Positions 41,765 through 50,425 of a stretch of DNA of 50,425 nucleotides are shown in pieces (the stretch's first letter is position 1; every line of letters begins with the position of its first letter). The position numbers and the translations under genes were made by a program. Under the pieces are notes generated by a model that ran no database searches, was not told where the DNA came from, and saw only the letters and a program-made list of their open reading frames with translations. Origin of the DNA: Betaproteobacteria bacterium (GTDB taxonomy: Bacteria > Pseudomonadota > Gammaproteobacteria > Burkholderiales > SG8-39); NCBI GenBank assembly GCA_016234705.1, contig JACRAS010000125.1, positions 1 to 50,425 of the forward strand, written 5' to 3'.

Positions 41765-43591
41765 TTAGTGCAACTCCCGGTAAATTTTTTCCGCCAGCTT
41801 GCGGCTGATGCCGTGCACCTGGGCCAGGTCGTCGATGCTCGCGCCGATCACGCCTTTCAGGCCGCCGAAGCGGGCGAGCAGTTCGCGCCGACGTTTGGCG
41901 CCGATGCCGCTGACGCCCTCGAGCGACGAAGTCACGCGGGCCTTGCCGCGGCGCGCGCGGTGGCCGGTGATGGCGAAGCGGTGCGCTTCGTCGCGGATGG
42001 TCTGGATCAGATGCAGCCCCGGATTGTCGCGCGCAAGCCGGATGCTGGTCTTCGCATCGGCGCAGATCAGTTGTTCCAGGCCGGGCTTGCGCTCCTCGCC
42101 CTTGGCCACGCCGAACAGGAAGATGTCGTTCATTCCCAGTTCCGCCAGGACTTCCCGTGCCACGCCCACCTGGCCCTTGCCGCCGTCGATCAGGATCAAG
42201 TCGGGCACGACGCCCTCCCCGCGCGAAATCTTCTCGTAGCGGCGCTGCAGCACCGAGCGCATGGCGGCGTAATCGTCCCCTGCCTGGATGCCGGCGATGT
42301 TGTAGCGGCGGTATTCCGAGTTGCGCATATCGAAACGATCATAGACGACGCAGGACGCCACCGTCGCCTCGCCCTGGGTATGGCTGATGTCGAAGCACTC
42401 GATGCGCTGTACCGTATCCGGCAGGCCCAGGGCGTCGCGCAGGGCGGCGAGCCGAATCTCCTGGTTGCTGGCGTGGGACAGGCGCTGCGCCAGCGCCAAC
42501 TGGGCGTTTTTCTGCGCCATCTCCAGCCAGGCGCGGCGCTGCCCCTGCGCCCGGCTCACGAGTTGCACCGGATGTCCGGCCTGCTCCGCCAGCACGGTCT
42601 CGATCTCCTGCGCCTCGAACTCGGCGCCGGCGACGATCACCGCCGGCACCTGCCGGTTGACGTAATGCTGCGCCAGGAACGCCTGCAGCACCTCGGGCGC
42701 AGTGCGGCCCTCGGCGTTGTGCGGAAAGAAGCTCTTGTCGCCCAGATGGCGGCCATTGCGCACCATCACCAGGTTCACGCAGGCGGCGCCGTTTTCCCCG
42801 GCGCAGGCGATCACATCGGCATCGCCGCCGGTGCTCGATTCCGCGTACTGCTTTTGCTGCGTGGTCGCGAGCGCCTGGATCTGGTCGCGGTAGAACGCGG
42901 CCTGCTCATAGTGCTGCAATTCCGCCGCCTGCTGCATTTTTTGTCCCAGAGCATGCAGCACGTCGTCCTCGCGCCCCCGCAGGAACAGTTCGGCGTTATT
43001 CACGTCCGCGGCGTAGTTGTCGCTGTCGATCAACCCTACGCAGGGCGCCGAGCAGCGCCGGATCTGGTGTAGCAGGCAGGGCCGCGAGCGGTTCTGGAAC
43101 GCCGAATCCTCGCAAGTGCGCAAGCGGAATATTTTCTGCAATAGCTGGATGCTCTCGCGCACCGCGCCGGCGTGCGGAAACGGGCCGAAGTAGCGGTGCT
43201 TGCCGTCAAGCGCGCCCCGGTGAAAACCCAGGCGTGGATAAGCGTGGCCGCTCAGCATCAGGTAAGGGTAGGACTTGTCGTCGCGGAACAGGATATTGTA
43301 GCGCGGAGCAAGCGATTTGATCAGATTGTTTTCCAGGATCAGCGCTTCGCCCTCGGAGCGCGTCGCCGTGGTTTCCACGGCAGCCACTTGCGCCAGCATC
43401 AACTCGATGCGCGGACTCTGCGCGGTCTTCTGGAAATAGGAACCGACGCGCTTTTTCAGGTCGCGCGCCTTGCCCACGTAGAGCACTTCGCCCCTGGCGT
43501 TGAGCATGCGGTACACGCCGGGCAGGTGCGGCAGGCCGCTGGTCACGGCCTGCGCGTCGAATACCGGCACGGAATCGGCGGGCATCGTCAC
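41765..43591 (-). CDS. uvrC: Excinuclease ABC subunit C
   Basis: UvrC makes both incisions in nucleotide excision repair. The 608-residue product has the N-terminal GIY-YIG nuclease (LPGVYRML and VLYVGKARDLKKRV), a UVR helix that binds UvrB (about 205-245) and an RNase H-like nuclease domain with CFDISHTQGEATVASCVVYD. It ends in a helix-hairpin-helix region (about 560-608). Length matches the family (about 610). Its ATG overlaps the uracil-DNA glycosylase stop, so the two repair genes are coupled. Confidence 0.97.
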   Translation of the reverse strand: MTMPADSVPVFDAQAVTSGLPHLPGVYRMLNARGEVLYVGKARDLKKRVGSYFQKTAQSPRIELMLAQVAAVETTATRSEGEALILENNLIKSLAPRYNILFRDDKSYPYLMLSGHAYPRLGFHRGALDGKHRYFGPFPHAGAVRESIQLLQKIFRLRTCEDSAFQNRSRPCLLHQIRRCSAPCVGLIDSDNYAADVNNAELFLRGREDDVLHALGQKMQQAAELQHYEQAAFYRDQIQALATTQQKQYAESSTGGDADVIACAGENGAACVNLVMVRNGRHLGDKSFFPHNAEGRTAPEVLQAFLAQHYVNRQVPAVIVAGAEFEAQEIETVLAEQAGHPVQLVSRAQGQRRAWLEMAQKNAQLALAQRLSHASNQEIRLAALRDALGLPDTVQRIECFDISHTQGEATVASCVVYDRFDMRNSEYRRYNIAGIQAGDDYAAMRSVLQRRYEKISRGEGVVPDLILIDGGKGQVGVAREVLAELGMNDIFLFGVAKGEERKPGLEQLICADAKTSIRLARDNPGLHLIQTIRDEAHRFAITGHRARRGKARVTSSLEGVSGIGAKRRRELLARFGGLKGVIGASIDDLAQVHGISRKLAEKIYRELH

Positions 43592-44241
43592 CGCGGCCTC
43601 AGCTCGGCGACGATGTCGCGAAATACCGCCTGGAACATGGCCTCGGTGAGTCTCTTGGTTTGCGTATTGTAACGGCTGCAGTGATAGCTATCGTAGAACC
43701 GGATGCCCTGCGGCGACGCGGTCGTAGCCGGCAAGGCGTGCACGGCGTGATGGCTGAATTTGCAGCTTGCGCGCTTGAGTCCGCAGGCCATGAGCACGGC
43801 CTGGTGGGCGACACTGCCCAGCGCCAGGATCACGCGCGGCGGCGTGTGATGCAACTCGGCGGCCAGGTAGCGGTTGCAGCGCCGGATTTCCTCCGGCAGC
43901 GGCTTATTTTGCGGCGGCACGCATTTCACCGCATTGCTGATGCGGCAATTCTTCAGCACCAAAGGGTCGTCGGCGCGCTCGGATGCCGCGCGGCTGGCAA
44001 AGCCGAATTCATGCAAGGTGCGGTAGAGCAGAATGCCGGCATGATCGCCGGTAAACGGCCGCCCGGTGCGGTTCGCGCCGTGCATCCCCGGCGCGAGGCC
44101 GACGATCAACAATTCGGCTGCGGCGTCACCGAACACCGGCACCGGCAGCGCATGATAGCCGGGATGGTCGCGCCGCAAGCGATCGAGGAAACCGGCGAGT
44201 CGCGGGCAGTCGCGGCAATCGAGGCTGAAGCTGTCGGGCAT
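43588..44241 (-). CDS. Uracil-DNA glycosylase, family 5 (UDGb-like)
   Basis: This 217-residue iron-sulfur DNA glycosylase has motif 1 GLAPGMHGANRTGRPFTGD, the UDGb signature in which the catalytic polar residue of family 4 is absent. Motif 2 appears as HCSRYNTQTKRLT. C9, C12, C107 and C122 are placed to hold a [4Fe-4S] cluster. Such enzymes excise uracil and sometimes hypoxanthine from double-stranded DNA. Motif 1 has Gly-Met where Ala-Ala is usual, and motif 2 has His-Cys-Ser instead of His-Pro-Ser. It overlaps uvrC by four bases. Confidence 0.88.
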   Translation of the reverse strand: MPDSFSLDCRDCPRLAGFLDRLRRDHPGYHALPVPVFGDAAAELLIVGLAPGMHGANRTGRPFTGDHAGILLYRTLHEFGFASRAASERADDPLVLKNCRISNAVKCVPPQNKPLPEEIRRCNRYLAAELHHTPPRVILALGSVAHQAVLMACGLKRASCKFSHHAVHALPATTASPQGIRFYDSYHCSRYNTQTKRLTEAMFQAVFRDIVAELRPR

Positions 44242-44278
44242 GGGACGCCGGGCCGGAAAGCGGATCGATGCTCGCCGC

Positions 44279-45310
44279 TCAAGCCAGGGCGGCGACGAAG
44301 CGGCTCAATCCGGCCTTGGCGAGCACATAACGGGCATTGCGCTGCAGCGCTTCCAGGCCTTGCGCGAGGCGCGCCCCGCGCATCGCCTTCGCGCGTTGCC
44401 GGTTCAACCCGCCGGCGAGCCCGTCGAGCAGCACGGGCGCCGCTTCAGGCGCGTTGCATAACAGCACCATGTCGCATCCCGCCGCAAGCGCAGCCGCGCC
44501 CCGCTCCACCACGCCCCCGGCTACGCTTGCGCCTTCCATGGACAGGTCATCGCTGAAAATCATGCCGTCAAAACGCATGTCTTCGCGCAAGATCTGCCGC
44601 AGCCATCTGGACGAAAATCCGGCCGGATGCGCATCGACCTTAGGGTAGATCACGTGCGCCGGCATCACCGCCGATAATCCATGCTTGATCAGCTCCCTAT
44701 ACGGGACCAGATCGGCGGCCTCGATTTCCGCATAGCTGCGCTCGTCGACCGGCACGGCAAGGTGGGAATCGGCGCGCACGTAGCCGTGGCCGGGGAAATG
44801 CTTGCCCACGCTCGCCATGCCGGCTTCGCGCAGGCCGGCGATCAGGCTGGCCGCGAGCTGCGCAATCGCAGCGGGCTCGGAGTGGAAGGCGCGATCGCCG
44901 ATCACGCCGCTCGCGCCGAAATCCACGTCCAGCACCGGGGTGAAGCTGAAGTCGACGCCGCAGGCGAGGAGTTCGCCCGCAAGCACATAGGCGATGTCGC
45001 GTGCCGCCGCGCACGACGCGGCGCGGTCGCGATCCCAGGCCTCGCCCAGACGCCGCATCGCCGGTATGCGGGAAAAACCTTGCAGGAACCGCTGCACCCG
45101 GCCGCCTTCATGATCGACTGCGATCAGCGGCTCGGGTTTGCGCAAAGCGCGGATGGCGGCCGTCAGTTCGCACAACTGTTGCGGCGAGCGGTAATTACGC
45201 GAAAACAAAATGACGCCGCCGACCAGAGGGTGGCGCAACAATTCGCCTTCCATCGGGCTCAATTGCGGCCCCGCGATATCGAGCATTACCGGACCCAGAC
45301 TTTCACTCAT
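44279..45310 (-). CDS. nagZ: Beta-N-acetylhexosaminidase
   Basis: NagZ removes N-acetylglucosamine from muropeptides in cytoplasmic cell-wall recycling. The 343-residue glycoside hydrolase family 3 protein has KHFPGHGYVRADSHLAVP (general acid/base His on a flexible loop) and MIFSDDLSMEGA, whose Asp is the nucleophile. Length matches E. coli NagZ (341). Its start overlaps the end of acpS by eight bases. Nagz activity also affects AmpC beta-lactamase induction in many bacteria; no such gene is nearby. Confidence 0.96.
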   Translation of the reverse strand: MSESLGPVMLDIAGPQLSPMEGELLRHPLVGGVILFSRNYRSPQQLCELTAAIRALRKPEPLIAVDHEGGRVQRFLQGFSRIPAMRRLGEAWDRDRAASCAAARDIAYVLAGELLACGVDFSFTPVLDVDFGASGVIGDRAFHSEPAAIAQLAASLIAGLREAGMASVGKHFPGHGYVRADSHLAVPVDERSYAEIEAADLVPYRELIKHGLSAVMPAHVIYPKVDAHPAGFSSRWLRQILREDMRFDGMIFSDDLSMEGASVAGGVVERGAAALAAGCDMVLLCNAPEAAPVLLDGLAGGLNRQRAKAMRGARLAQGLEALQRNARYVLAKAGLSRFVAALA

Positions 45311-45692
45311 GGTCTTTACCCTCGAGGACCACGAAGGCGCAGGCCATCTCGACTTCGTCGCTCAAACTCAAGTGTGCCCGGCTGATGCCGCGCTGCTCGA
45401 GCAGTGCTGCGAGCGGCTCCGAAAACTGCAAATAAGGCCTGCCCGAGTGCTCGTTGGCAACACTGACGTTATGCCAGTTGACCGGAAAATGGATGCCTGT
45501 GCCCATGGCCTTGGAGAACGCTTCCTTGGCGGCAAAACGTTTAGCGAGGTAATGAGCAGGCTTCACCTGCGCGCAAAAGCATCGATATTCGTGCTCGACC
45601 AGGACGCGCCGGGCGAAGCGATGGCCAAAGCGCGCCAGCGCCCGCTCGATGCGGCGGATATTGACGAGGTCGGTACCGGTGCCTAGGATCAC
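45303..45692 (-). CDS. acpS: Holo-[acyl-carrier-protein] synthase
   Basis: AcpS transfers 4-phosphopantetheine from CoA to acyl carrier protein. The 129-residue product has both family motifs: [13 protein letters not shown] at the N terminus (metal-binding Asp) and [19 protein letters not shown] (metal-binding Glu). Length is normal. Its ATG overlaps the pdxJ stop as ATGA; pdxJ-acpS is a widespread gene pair. Confidence 0.96.
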   Translation of the reverse strand: MILGTGTDLVNIRRIERALARFGHRFARRVLVEHEYRCFCAQVKPAHYLAKRFAAKEAFSKAMGTGIHFPVNWHNVSVANEHSGRPYLQFSEPLAALLEQRGISRAHLSLSDEVEMACAFVVLEGKDHE

Positions 45693-46414
45693 GCGCGCCG
45701 GACTTCGGTCATCAGCCGTTTCATCTGGCGCACGGCCGCCTCCCAGCCGATGAAAATGGCTTGCGCCACGATCGCGTGGCCGAGGTTGAGTTCGGCTATG
45801 CCCGGCACGGCGGCGATCGGTCCGACATTGTCGTAATTCAAGCCATGACCCGCGTTGACCTTCAGGCCGATGCGCTTGCCATACTCGACCGCCTCGCAGA
45901 TGCGGCGGAACTCGGCCGCCTGTTCTTCTCCTGCCGTGTCCGCGTAATGGCCGGTGTGAAGCTCGATCACCGGCGCCCCGGCTGCCTTGGCCGCGTCGAT
46001 CTGTGCGGCATCGGCGTTGATGAACAGCGACACGCGAATGCCGGATCCGGCGAGCAACTGGCAGGCTTCGCGCACGCGCCCGAACTGGCTGACGACATCG
46101 AGCCCGCCCTCGGTAGTCAACTCCAAGCGCCGCTCCGGCACCAGGCAGACGTCGTGCGGACGAATGCCGAGCGCAAACCGCAGCATTTCGGGCGTGACTG
46201 CGGACTCCAGGTTCATGCGCTTAGTCAGCTGCGCGCGCAAGGTCTCGACATCGCGGTCCTGGATGTGACGCCGGTCTTCGCGCAAATGCAGGGTGATGGC
46301 GTCGGCGCCGGCGTCCTCGGCAAGCAAGGCGGCGCGCAGCGGATCCGGGTAAGCCGTGCCGCGCACCTGGCGCAGCGTGGCCACGTGGTCGATATTCACG
46401 CCGAGTTCGATCAC
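45689..46414 (-). CDS. pdxJ: Pyridoxine 5'-phosphate synthase
   Basis: PdxJ closes the pyridine ring of vitamin B6 from deoxyxylulose phosphate and aminoacetone phosphate. The 241-residue TIM-barrel protein begins [20 protein letters not shown] and has [25 protein letters not shown] and [14 protein letters not shown] chose GTG 46414, which overlaps the recO stop as GTGA and gives the normal length; the open frame upstream is the antisense or alternate frame of recO. It is coupled to both neighbours. Confidence 0.95.
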   Translation of the reverse strand: MIELGVNIDHVATLRQVRGTAYPDPLRAALLAEDAGADAITLHLREDRRHIQDRDVETLRAQLTKRMNLESAVTPEMLRFALGIRPHDVCLVPERRLELTTEGGLDVVSQFGRVREACQLLAGSGIRVSLFINADAAQIDAAKAAGAPVIELHTGHYADTAGEEQAAEFRRICEAVEYGKRIGLKVNAGHGLNYDNVGPIAAVPGIAELNLGHAIVAQAIFIGWEAAVRQMKRLMTEVRRA

Positions 46415-47133
46415 AGTTGTCGCAGCTCCTCGAATATGCGCCGGCTGTTGAGCGGCTTTTGCTCCAGGCGATGGCTGATGAGCAGGCGCATCAGCGCCTT
46501 CGCCTGCCGCAGGGTCAGCGGATCGCTGTAGTCGTCGCGCACGATGTCGAGCAGCGTCTGCCCTGACAGCACCAGTCCCGCGTGCGCGGCGCTGTTCACC
46601 GCCATCGGCCCGCGCTCCGGTTCGTAGGCATAAGACCGGTACGGGTCGATCTCCCCGCCGCTGGCGCAGTCGCGATCCAGCGCCAGCGCGTAGCCCAGTT
46701 CGCGCAGCAGCGCCTTTTCGAAGCGGCGCAGCACCGCATCGGGCTCCGCTTCCTCGGCCAGGCGCGCGAGCGCGGCCCGATAGTCGAGGAACAGCTTCTC
46801 GTGCGCGTCTTCTCGTGGCAGCAGCTTCAACAGCAACTCGTTGAGATAGAAGCCGCACAGGAGCGCCCTACCCTGCAAACGCGGCTGGCCGCCTTGCCAT
46901 TCCGCGCGCAGCAGCAGGCGCAGCTCGCCGCGCCCAGACCACGACAGGCCCAGAGGCTGGAATGCCATGATGTTGCCGCGTAGCGCCGAGCGCGGGCGCT
47001 TGGCCCCGCGCGCCACCATGGCGACGCGGCCGTGCGAACGAGTGAACGTTTCCACCACCAGGCTGGTCTCGCGGAACGGGTAGGTATGCAGAACGTATCC
47101 GGGCTGGTTGTCCTGCCGTGCGCGCGCCCTCAC
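46411..47133 (-). CDS. recO: DNA repair protein RecO
   Basis: RecO anneals DNA and helps RecR load RecA. The 240-residue product has an N-terminal OB fold (about 10-85; [20 protein letters not shown]) and a helical C-terminal domain typical of the family. I chose GTG 47133, which overlaps the era stop as GTGA; the much longer open frame upstream is a shadow of era. The rnc-era-recO order is conserved in proteobacteria. The zinc-finger cysteines of some RecO proteins are not all present. Confidence 0.93.
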   Translation of the reverse strand: MRARARQDNQPGYVLHTYPFRETSLVVETFTRSHGRVAMVARGAKRPRSALRGNIMAFQPLGLSWSGRGELRLLLRAEWQGGQPRLQGRALLCGFYLNELLLKLLPREDAHEKLFLDYRAALARLAEEAEPDAVLRRFEKALLRELGYALALDRDCASGGEIDPYRSYAYEPERGPMAVNSAAHAGLVLSGQTLLDIVRDDYSDPLTLRQAKALMRLLISHRLEQKPLNSRRIFEELRQL

Positions 47134-48023
47134 GGTTCGAATCCAAGGTTCTTGAGCGCGCGTTCGTCGTCGGCCCAGCCCTGCTTGACCTTGACCCAGA
47201 TCTGCAAAAACACCTTGCCGCCGAACTGCTTCTCCATGTCGCGCCGCGCGTCGGTTCCTATCAGTTTCAGTTTCTCGCCGCCTTTGCCGATGACCATCGC
47301 CTTGTGGCTGGCTTTGTCGACAATGATGGCCACATGGATGCGGCGCAGCTTGCCTTCGGTTTCGAATTTCTCGATCGCGGTACTGGCGCCGTAAGGCAGC
47401 TCGTCCCCGAGCTGGCGAAATAGTTTCTCGCGCACCAGTTCCGCAGCGAGAAAGCGTTCGCTGCGGTCGGTCACCTCGCCCGCAGGGCGGATCGCCGGCT
47501 GCGGCGGCAAATGCGCTCGCAGCGCCTGCAGCAATTGCCGCGTCTGCTCCCCGCTTTTGGCGCTTGTCGGCACGATGTCCGAAAAAGCGCGCTCGGCCTG
47601 CAGTTGCGCCAGCAAGGGCAGCAACAGCTTCTTGTCCGCCAATCGATCGATCTTGTTCAGCGCCAGTACCGCCGGGCGCCCGGTCGGCAGCAAATCGAAT
47701 ACTTGACGGTCTTCGCGGCTGATCCGCCCGGCTTCGATCACCACCAGGATCACGTCCACGTCCTGCAGCGCCTGGGTGATGCTGCGGTTCATCAGGCGGT
47801 TCAGCACGCTGGCATTCTTGGTTTGAAAGCCAGGCGTGTCGACAAACACGAACTGCGTGTCGGCGCCGGTCAGTATGCCGGTGATGCGATGGCGCGTGGT
47901 CTGCGCTTTGCGCGAGGTGATGCTGATTTTTTCCCCGACCAGATGGTTCAGCAGCGTGGACTTGCCTACATTGGGCCGGCCGACGATGGCGATGGTGCCG
48001 CAGCGAAATTCCACAGGCTTCAC
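47130..48023 (-). CDS. era: GTPase Era
   Basis: Era is an essential GTPase in 16S rRNA maturation and 30S assembly. The 297-residue product has G1 [10 protein letters not shown]2 region TTRHRITG, G3 DTPGFQ, G4 NKID and G5 SAKSG. It ends in a KH domain with [13 protein letters not shown] that binds rRNA. I chose GTG 48023, overlapping the rnc stop as GTGA; this gives the usual length of about 300 and removes an Arg-rich extension that is a shadow of rnc. Confidence 0.96.
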   Translation of the reverse strand: MKPVEFRCGTIAIVGRPNVGKSTLLNHLVGEKISITSRKAQTTRHRITGILTGADTQFVFVDTPGFQTKNASVLNRLMNRSITQALQDVDVILVVIEAGRISREDRQVFDLLPTGRPAVLALNKIDRLADKKLLLPLLAQLQAERAFSDIVPTSAKSGEQTRQLLQALRAHLPPQPAIRPAGEVTDRSERFLAAELVREKLFRQLGDELPYGASTAIEKFETEGKLRRIHVAIIVDKASHKAMVIGKGGEKLKLIGTDARRDMEKQFGGKVFLQIWVKVKQGWADDERALKNLGFEP

Positions 48024-48688
48024 TTTTGCGTCTGCGCGAACGCGAGTTGCGCCGCTTCCTGCTCGGCGATGCGCCGGCTGGCGCCGAATCCGGTGGTGCG
48101 GATCGCCAGCTGCGGGATCTGGCACTCCACCTGGAACAGCTGCTTATGCGCCGCACCCTGGGTCGCCACCACGGCGTACTGCGGCAGGTCAATTTTCCGG
48201 GCTTGCAGCAGCTCCTGCAGCAGGGTCTTGGGATCCTTGCCGGGAGCTTGCGGATCAAGGTGTTCGAGCAAGGAAGCGTACAGGCCGCGGATCACGTCTA
48301 GGACTGCGGCGAAACCGCCGTCCAGGAAAATTGCCCCGAATAGGGCTTCCAGGCCGTCGGCCAGGATCGAAGGCCGGCGGAAACCTCCACTCTTCAATTC
48401 GCCTTCGCCCAGGCGCAGGTAGGTTCCCAATTCCAGTTCCTGCGCCAGTTCGGCCAAGGTCTCCTGCCGCACCAGGTTGGCGCGCAAGCGCGAAAGCTCG
48501 CCCTCCTTCAGATCGCCGAAGCGCCGGTATAGCTCCTGCGCGACGCAGCAATTGAGGACGCTGTCGCCGAGGAACTCGATACGCTCGTTGTGCGGCGTGC
48601 CGTGGCTGCGGTGGGTCAGCGCCTGTTGCAGCAGGGACGCTTGCGCAAAGCTGTAGCCCAGTTTGCGCTGCAGCGGCCCGTAGTCCAT
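48020..48688 (-). CDS. rnc: Ribonuclease III
   Basis: RNase III cleaves double-stranded RNA in rRNA processing and mRNA turnover. The 222-residue product has the catalytic signature [12 protein letters not shown] (about residues 34-45), a second acidic site [16 protein letters not shown], and a C-terminal double-stranded RNA-binding domain (about 150-220). The ATG at 48688 gives the standard N terminus and lies 19 bases after the DUF4845 stop; the longer upstream frame overlaps that gene. Confidence 0.96.
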   Translation of the reverse strand: MDYGPLQRKLGYSFAQASLLQQALTHRSHGTPHNERIEFLGDSVLNCCVAQELYRRFGDLKEGELSRLRANLVRQETLAELAQELELGTYLRLGEGELKSGGFRRPSILADGLEALFGAIFLDGGFAAVLDVIRGLYASLLEHLDPQAPGKDPKTLLQELLQARKIDLPQYAVVATQGAAHKQLFQVECQIPQLAIRTTGFGASRRIAEQEAAQLAFAQTQK

Positions 48689-48707
48689 CGCACCGAGTGG
48701 GCGGGTG

Positions 48708-49085
48708 CTACTCTTTGTCCGCGCCGCCGCCGGGCGCGGTGCTGGCGGCAAAGTCGATGCACACCGAAAGGTTGGCGAACAGGGGGATTTTTTTTGCGTA
48801 GGCGAACGAGATGACGACTTCGCCGCCGTCCTTGCTGATTTCGAGTTCCCCCGGAGTCACCGCCGTAATATTGTCGACATTGGCGCGGCGGTCGAAAGCC
48901 TTGCGAATTTCGGCGACGCTTCCGCTCCGCCCTTCGCTGGCGGCGATGGCGATGATGGTTTTCTTGACGGTCGAGAATTCAGAGTAGGCGGGCCCTACTT
49001 TCAGGGCGCCTACGGCGGCCAGGGCCAGCACCACGCCGATCAAGAAAATTACCAGAAAACTGACTCCACGTTGCTTGTTGCGCAT
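48708..49085 (-). CDS. DUF4845 family membrane protein
   Basis: The 125-residue product has one N-terminal membrane helix ([20 protein letters not shown]) and a small extracytoplasmic domain ([32 protein letters not shown]). It matches DUF4845, found between lepB and rnc in beta- and gammaproteobacteria. The pseudopilin-like start (RGVSFL after a short basic head) has led others to compare it with type IV pilin-like proteins, but a processing site is not clear. Function is unknown. Confidence 0.88.
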   Translation of the reverse strand: MRNKQRGVSFLVIFLIGVVLALAAVGALKVGPAYSEFSTVKKTIIAIAASEGRSGSVAEIRKAFDRRANVDNITAVTPGELEISKDGGEVVISFAYAKKIPLFANLSVCIDFAASTAPGGGADKE

Positions 49086-49099
49086 GATTGCAAGCTCCC

Positions 49100-49440
49100 T
49101 AAGCCGGACAAGCCGGAACCAAACGAAGTATCTCCGGCAGGGGAAAAGCCTTTATCCCACGAACAAGGGGGGGCGCGCCCCCCCTTGTAAATCCCCCCGC
49201 GAATACGCTGTCTCCATTTATCCAAGTCTTCGCCATTTTTGTCAACCCCTGACTTATAAGAGACTAATTCGGACCAACTTGAGGCAAACAAGTTGCCTCC
49301 GGCTGGAATAAAGCCCTCATTCCACGAACAAGGGGGGGGTGCCCCCCTTGTCCCCCGAGGGGACTTCCTTCGGGGCGTATATCCCCCGCGGATGCAGGCT
49401 CGCCATTTGTCGCGGTTTTTGCCATTTCTGTATAACAGCT
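49100..49440. repeat. Duplicated repeat unit with long G/C-tract palindromes
   Basis: Two imperfect direct repeats lie between the DUF4845 gene and lepB. Each contains CCACGAACAAGGGG, a palindrome, CCCCCGCGRAT, a CGCCATTT-type stretch and an ACTAAT-type end. The palindromes are perfect: ACAAGGGGGGG with CCCCCCCTTGT (49163-49188) and ACAAGGGGGG with CCCCCCTTGT (49328-49351), 165 bases apart. The second unit also holds CCCCGA...TCGGGG, accounting for 24 extra bases. A minus-strand frame stays open through both units but shows no known domain. No gene is supported here. Confidence 0.75.
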
Positions 49441-49452
49441 CACTAATAGAGT

Positions 49453-50241
49453 CTAACTGAACTTTCCGAAGCGGCTTAACTCGCCGAAATTGAACCAGAT
49501 AAAAAAAGCCTTGCCGACGATATTCGCTTCGGGCACGAAACCCCAGACGCGGCTGTCGCTGCTGTTGTCGCGGTTGTCGCCCATCATGAAGTAATGACCC
49601 GGCGGAACGGTGCACACAAAGCCGCTATTATTGTAAATGCAATTTTCGCGCTGCGGGAACTGTTTTACATAGGGCAAAGCGGCCGATTCGCTCGTGTCGA
49701 GCAAAATCGCGTGCTCGGTCTTTCCCAGCGTCTCGGTATACTGCTTCAGGTATTGTATCTTCTCCCTGAGCAGGTAGTCGCCCGCCTCCCGCAGCGGTGT
49801 TTCGCGGTCGTTGATGGTGAGGCGCTTGTTTTGATAGACCACCTTGTCGCCGGGCAGGCCGACGACGCGCTTGATGTAATCCACCGTCGGGTCTTCCGGG
49901 AAGCGAAACACCATTACGTCGCCTCTTTCGGGCTCATCCATGTTGATGATCTTCTTGTTGATCACCGGCAGGCGGATGCCGTAGGTGTACTTGTTGACCA
50001 GGATGAAATCGCCGACCAGCAGGGTCGGAATCATCGAGCCGGAAGGGATCTTGAACGGCTCCACCAGAAACGAGCGCAGCAAAAACACGATCAGGATCAC
50101 CGGGAAAAAGCTCTTCGGGTATTCGATCCACCAGGGCTGTTTCGCCCCGGCCGCGCGGCGTTTACCGAAATACACCGCATCCAGTGCCGACATGGCGCCG
50201 GTGATGACCAGCAGGCTGAACAACAGTAATGCGAAATTCAT
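49453..50241 (-). CDS. lepB: Signal peptidase I
   Basis: LepB removes signal peptides from exported proteins. The 262-residue product has two N-terminal helices (about 2-22 and 45-62). The catalytic Ser is S69 in IPSGSMIPTLLVGDF and the general-base Lys is K123 in DYIKRVVGLPGD. Box E follows as GDNRDNSSDSR. The periplasmic domain is the shorter form common in betaproteobacteria. lepA is usually upstream but lies beyond the window. Confidence 0.96.
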   Translation of the reverse strand: MNFALLLFSLLVITGAMSALDAVYFGKRRAAGAKQPWWIEYPKSFFPVILIVFLLRSFLVEPFKIPSGSMIPTLLVGDFILVNKYTYGIRLPVINKKIINMDEPERGDVMVFRFPEDPTVDYIKRVVGLPGDKVVYQNKRLTINDRETPLREAGDYLLREKIQYLKQYTETLGKTEHAILLDTSESAALPYVKQFPQRENCIYNNSGFVCTVPPGHYFMMGDNRDNSSDSRVWGFVPEANIVGKAFFIWFNFGELSRFGKFS

Positions 50242-50305
50242 TTGCTTTCCTATACTTAGCGACCTATATCGCGCCGCTCATTGTTACAGAGTTACGATGT
50301 TGCGC

Positions 50306-50391
50306 GGAGGAAAGATCGTCCAGTACTTGCTGGGACGAAAGTTCGTCCGCACTTGCGCGGACGAAAGCTCGCCCGCACTTGCGCGGACGGC
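50306..50391. repeat. Short tandem repeats upstream of lepB
   Basis: Three tandem units of 25-27 bases (50314-50340, 50341-50366 and 50367-50391) follow a partial one. Units 2 and 3 share CGCACTTGCGCGGACG, and unit 1 has diverged. Each unit also contains a small inverted element (GTCCGCactTGCGCGGAC), so stem-loops are likely. Nothing else is recognised in the last 184 bases of the window. Confidence 0.6.
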
Positions 50392-50425
50392 GCCCCGTCC
50401 GCGCGGATCGTCGATTTGGCACGGA

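Noticed and set aside
49049..49615. 188-codon minus-strand ORF crossing lepB, the repeat region and the DUF4845 gene
   Set aside because: It overlaps two well-supported genes in another frame; its internal repetition simply mirrors the duplicated DNA element.

Overview
The window reads as a GC-rich betaproteobacterial chromosome segment. The best evidence is its conserved gene order on the minus strand. lepB, a DUF4845 gene, rnc, era, recO, pdxJ, acpS, nagZ, a family-5 uracil-DNA glycosylase, uvrC and pgsA form a tightly overlapping housekeeping block, followed by tRNA-Gly and tRNA-Cys (40.7-50.2 kb). The divergent fnr/hemN pair with an FNR box between them, an E. coli-type gshA, and codon usage rich in third-position G/C fit the same group. 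No rRNA, CRISPR array, prophage or intact transposase was seen.

Layout. 0-2.8 kb: acyl-CoA/short-chain metabolism (partial SDR, IclR regulator, CaiB/BaiF CoA-transferase, remnant of an aldehyde dehydrogenase). 2.9-8.5 kb: a NUDIX plus metallo-beta-lactamase fusion, two universal stress proteins, fnr/hemN, a TauE/SafE remnant and a SirB2 membrane protein, which suggests adaptation to low oxygen. 8.6-12.9 kb: a PilZ-like protein, an NrfJ-like exported protein, a histidine phosphatase and an MFS transporter. 12.9-18.1 kb: a complete aa3-type cytochrome c oxidase operon on the minus strand. Its subunit II carries two fused cytochrome c domains, and there are two subunit III paralogues. 18.2-23.1 kb: a NUDIX hydrolase preceded by two chained mini-ORFs, a PAS-PAS-GGDEF diguanylate cyclase, a membrane PAS-GAF protein with no output domain, and an ArsS-type radical SAM enzyme. 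23.1-32.6 kb: gshA, a Sel1-repeat protein, a small predicted barrel protein, a MacAB-like export operon with two permeases, and a ThDP-dependent enzyme.

32.6-40.7 kb is the most unusual stretch. The order pgsA, tRNA-Gly, tRNA-Cys, tRNA-Leu(UAA) is contiguous in E. coli. Here tRNA-Leu lies about 7 kb from tRNA-Cys. The intervening DNA holds three genes on the opposite strand: a TPR plus outer-membrane-barrel protein resembling Slam translocons; a 1279-residue exported protein with an N-terminal FecR domain and three copies of a TbpB-like beta-barrel module; and a CaiB/BaiF CoA-transferase. The first two are adjacent and probably co-transcribed. I infer a translocon and its surface or secreted cargo; this is the best candidate for an undescribed system.

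A second theme is collapsed genes. An aldehyde dehydrogenase is reduced to its N- and C-terminal ends in frame. A TauE/SafE gene is reduced to its N terminus. Several very short ORFs with good ribosome-binding sites overlap the next start codon as ATGA. Noncoding DNA also carries several inverted and direct repeats, most strikingly a duplicated G/C-tract palindrome between lepB and the DUF4845 gene.
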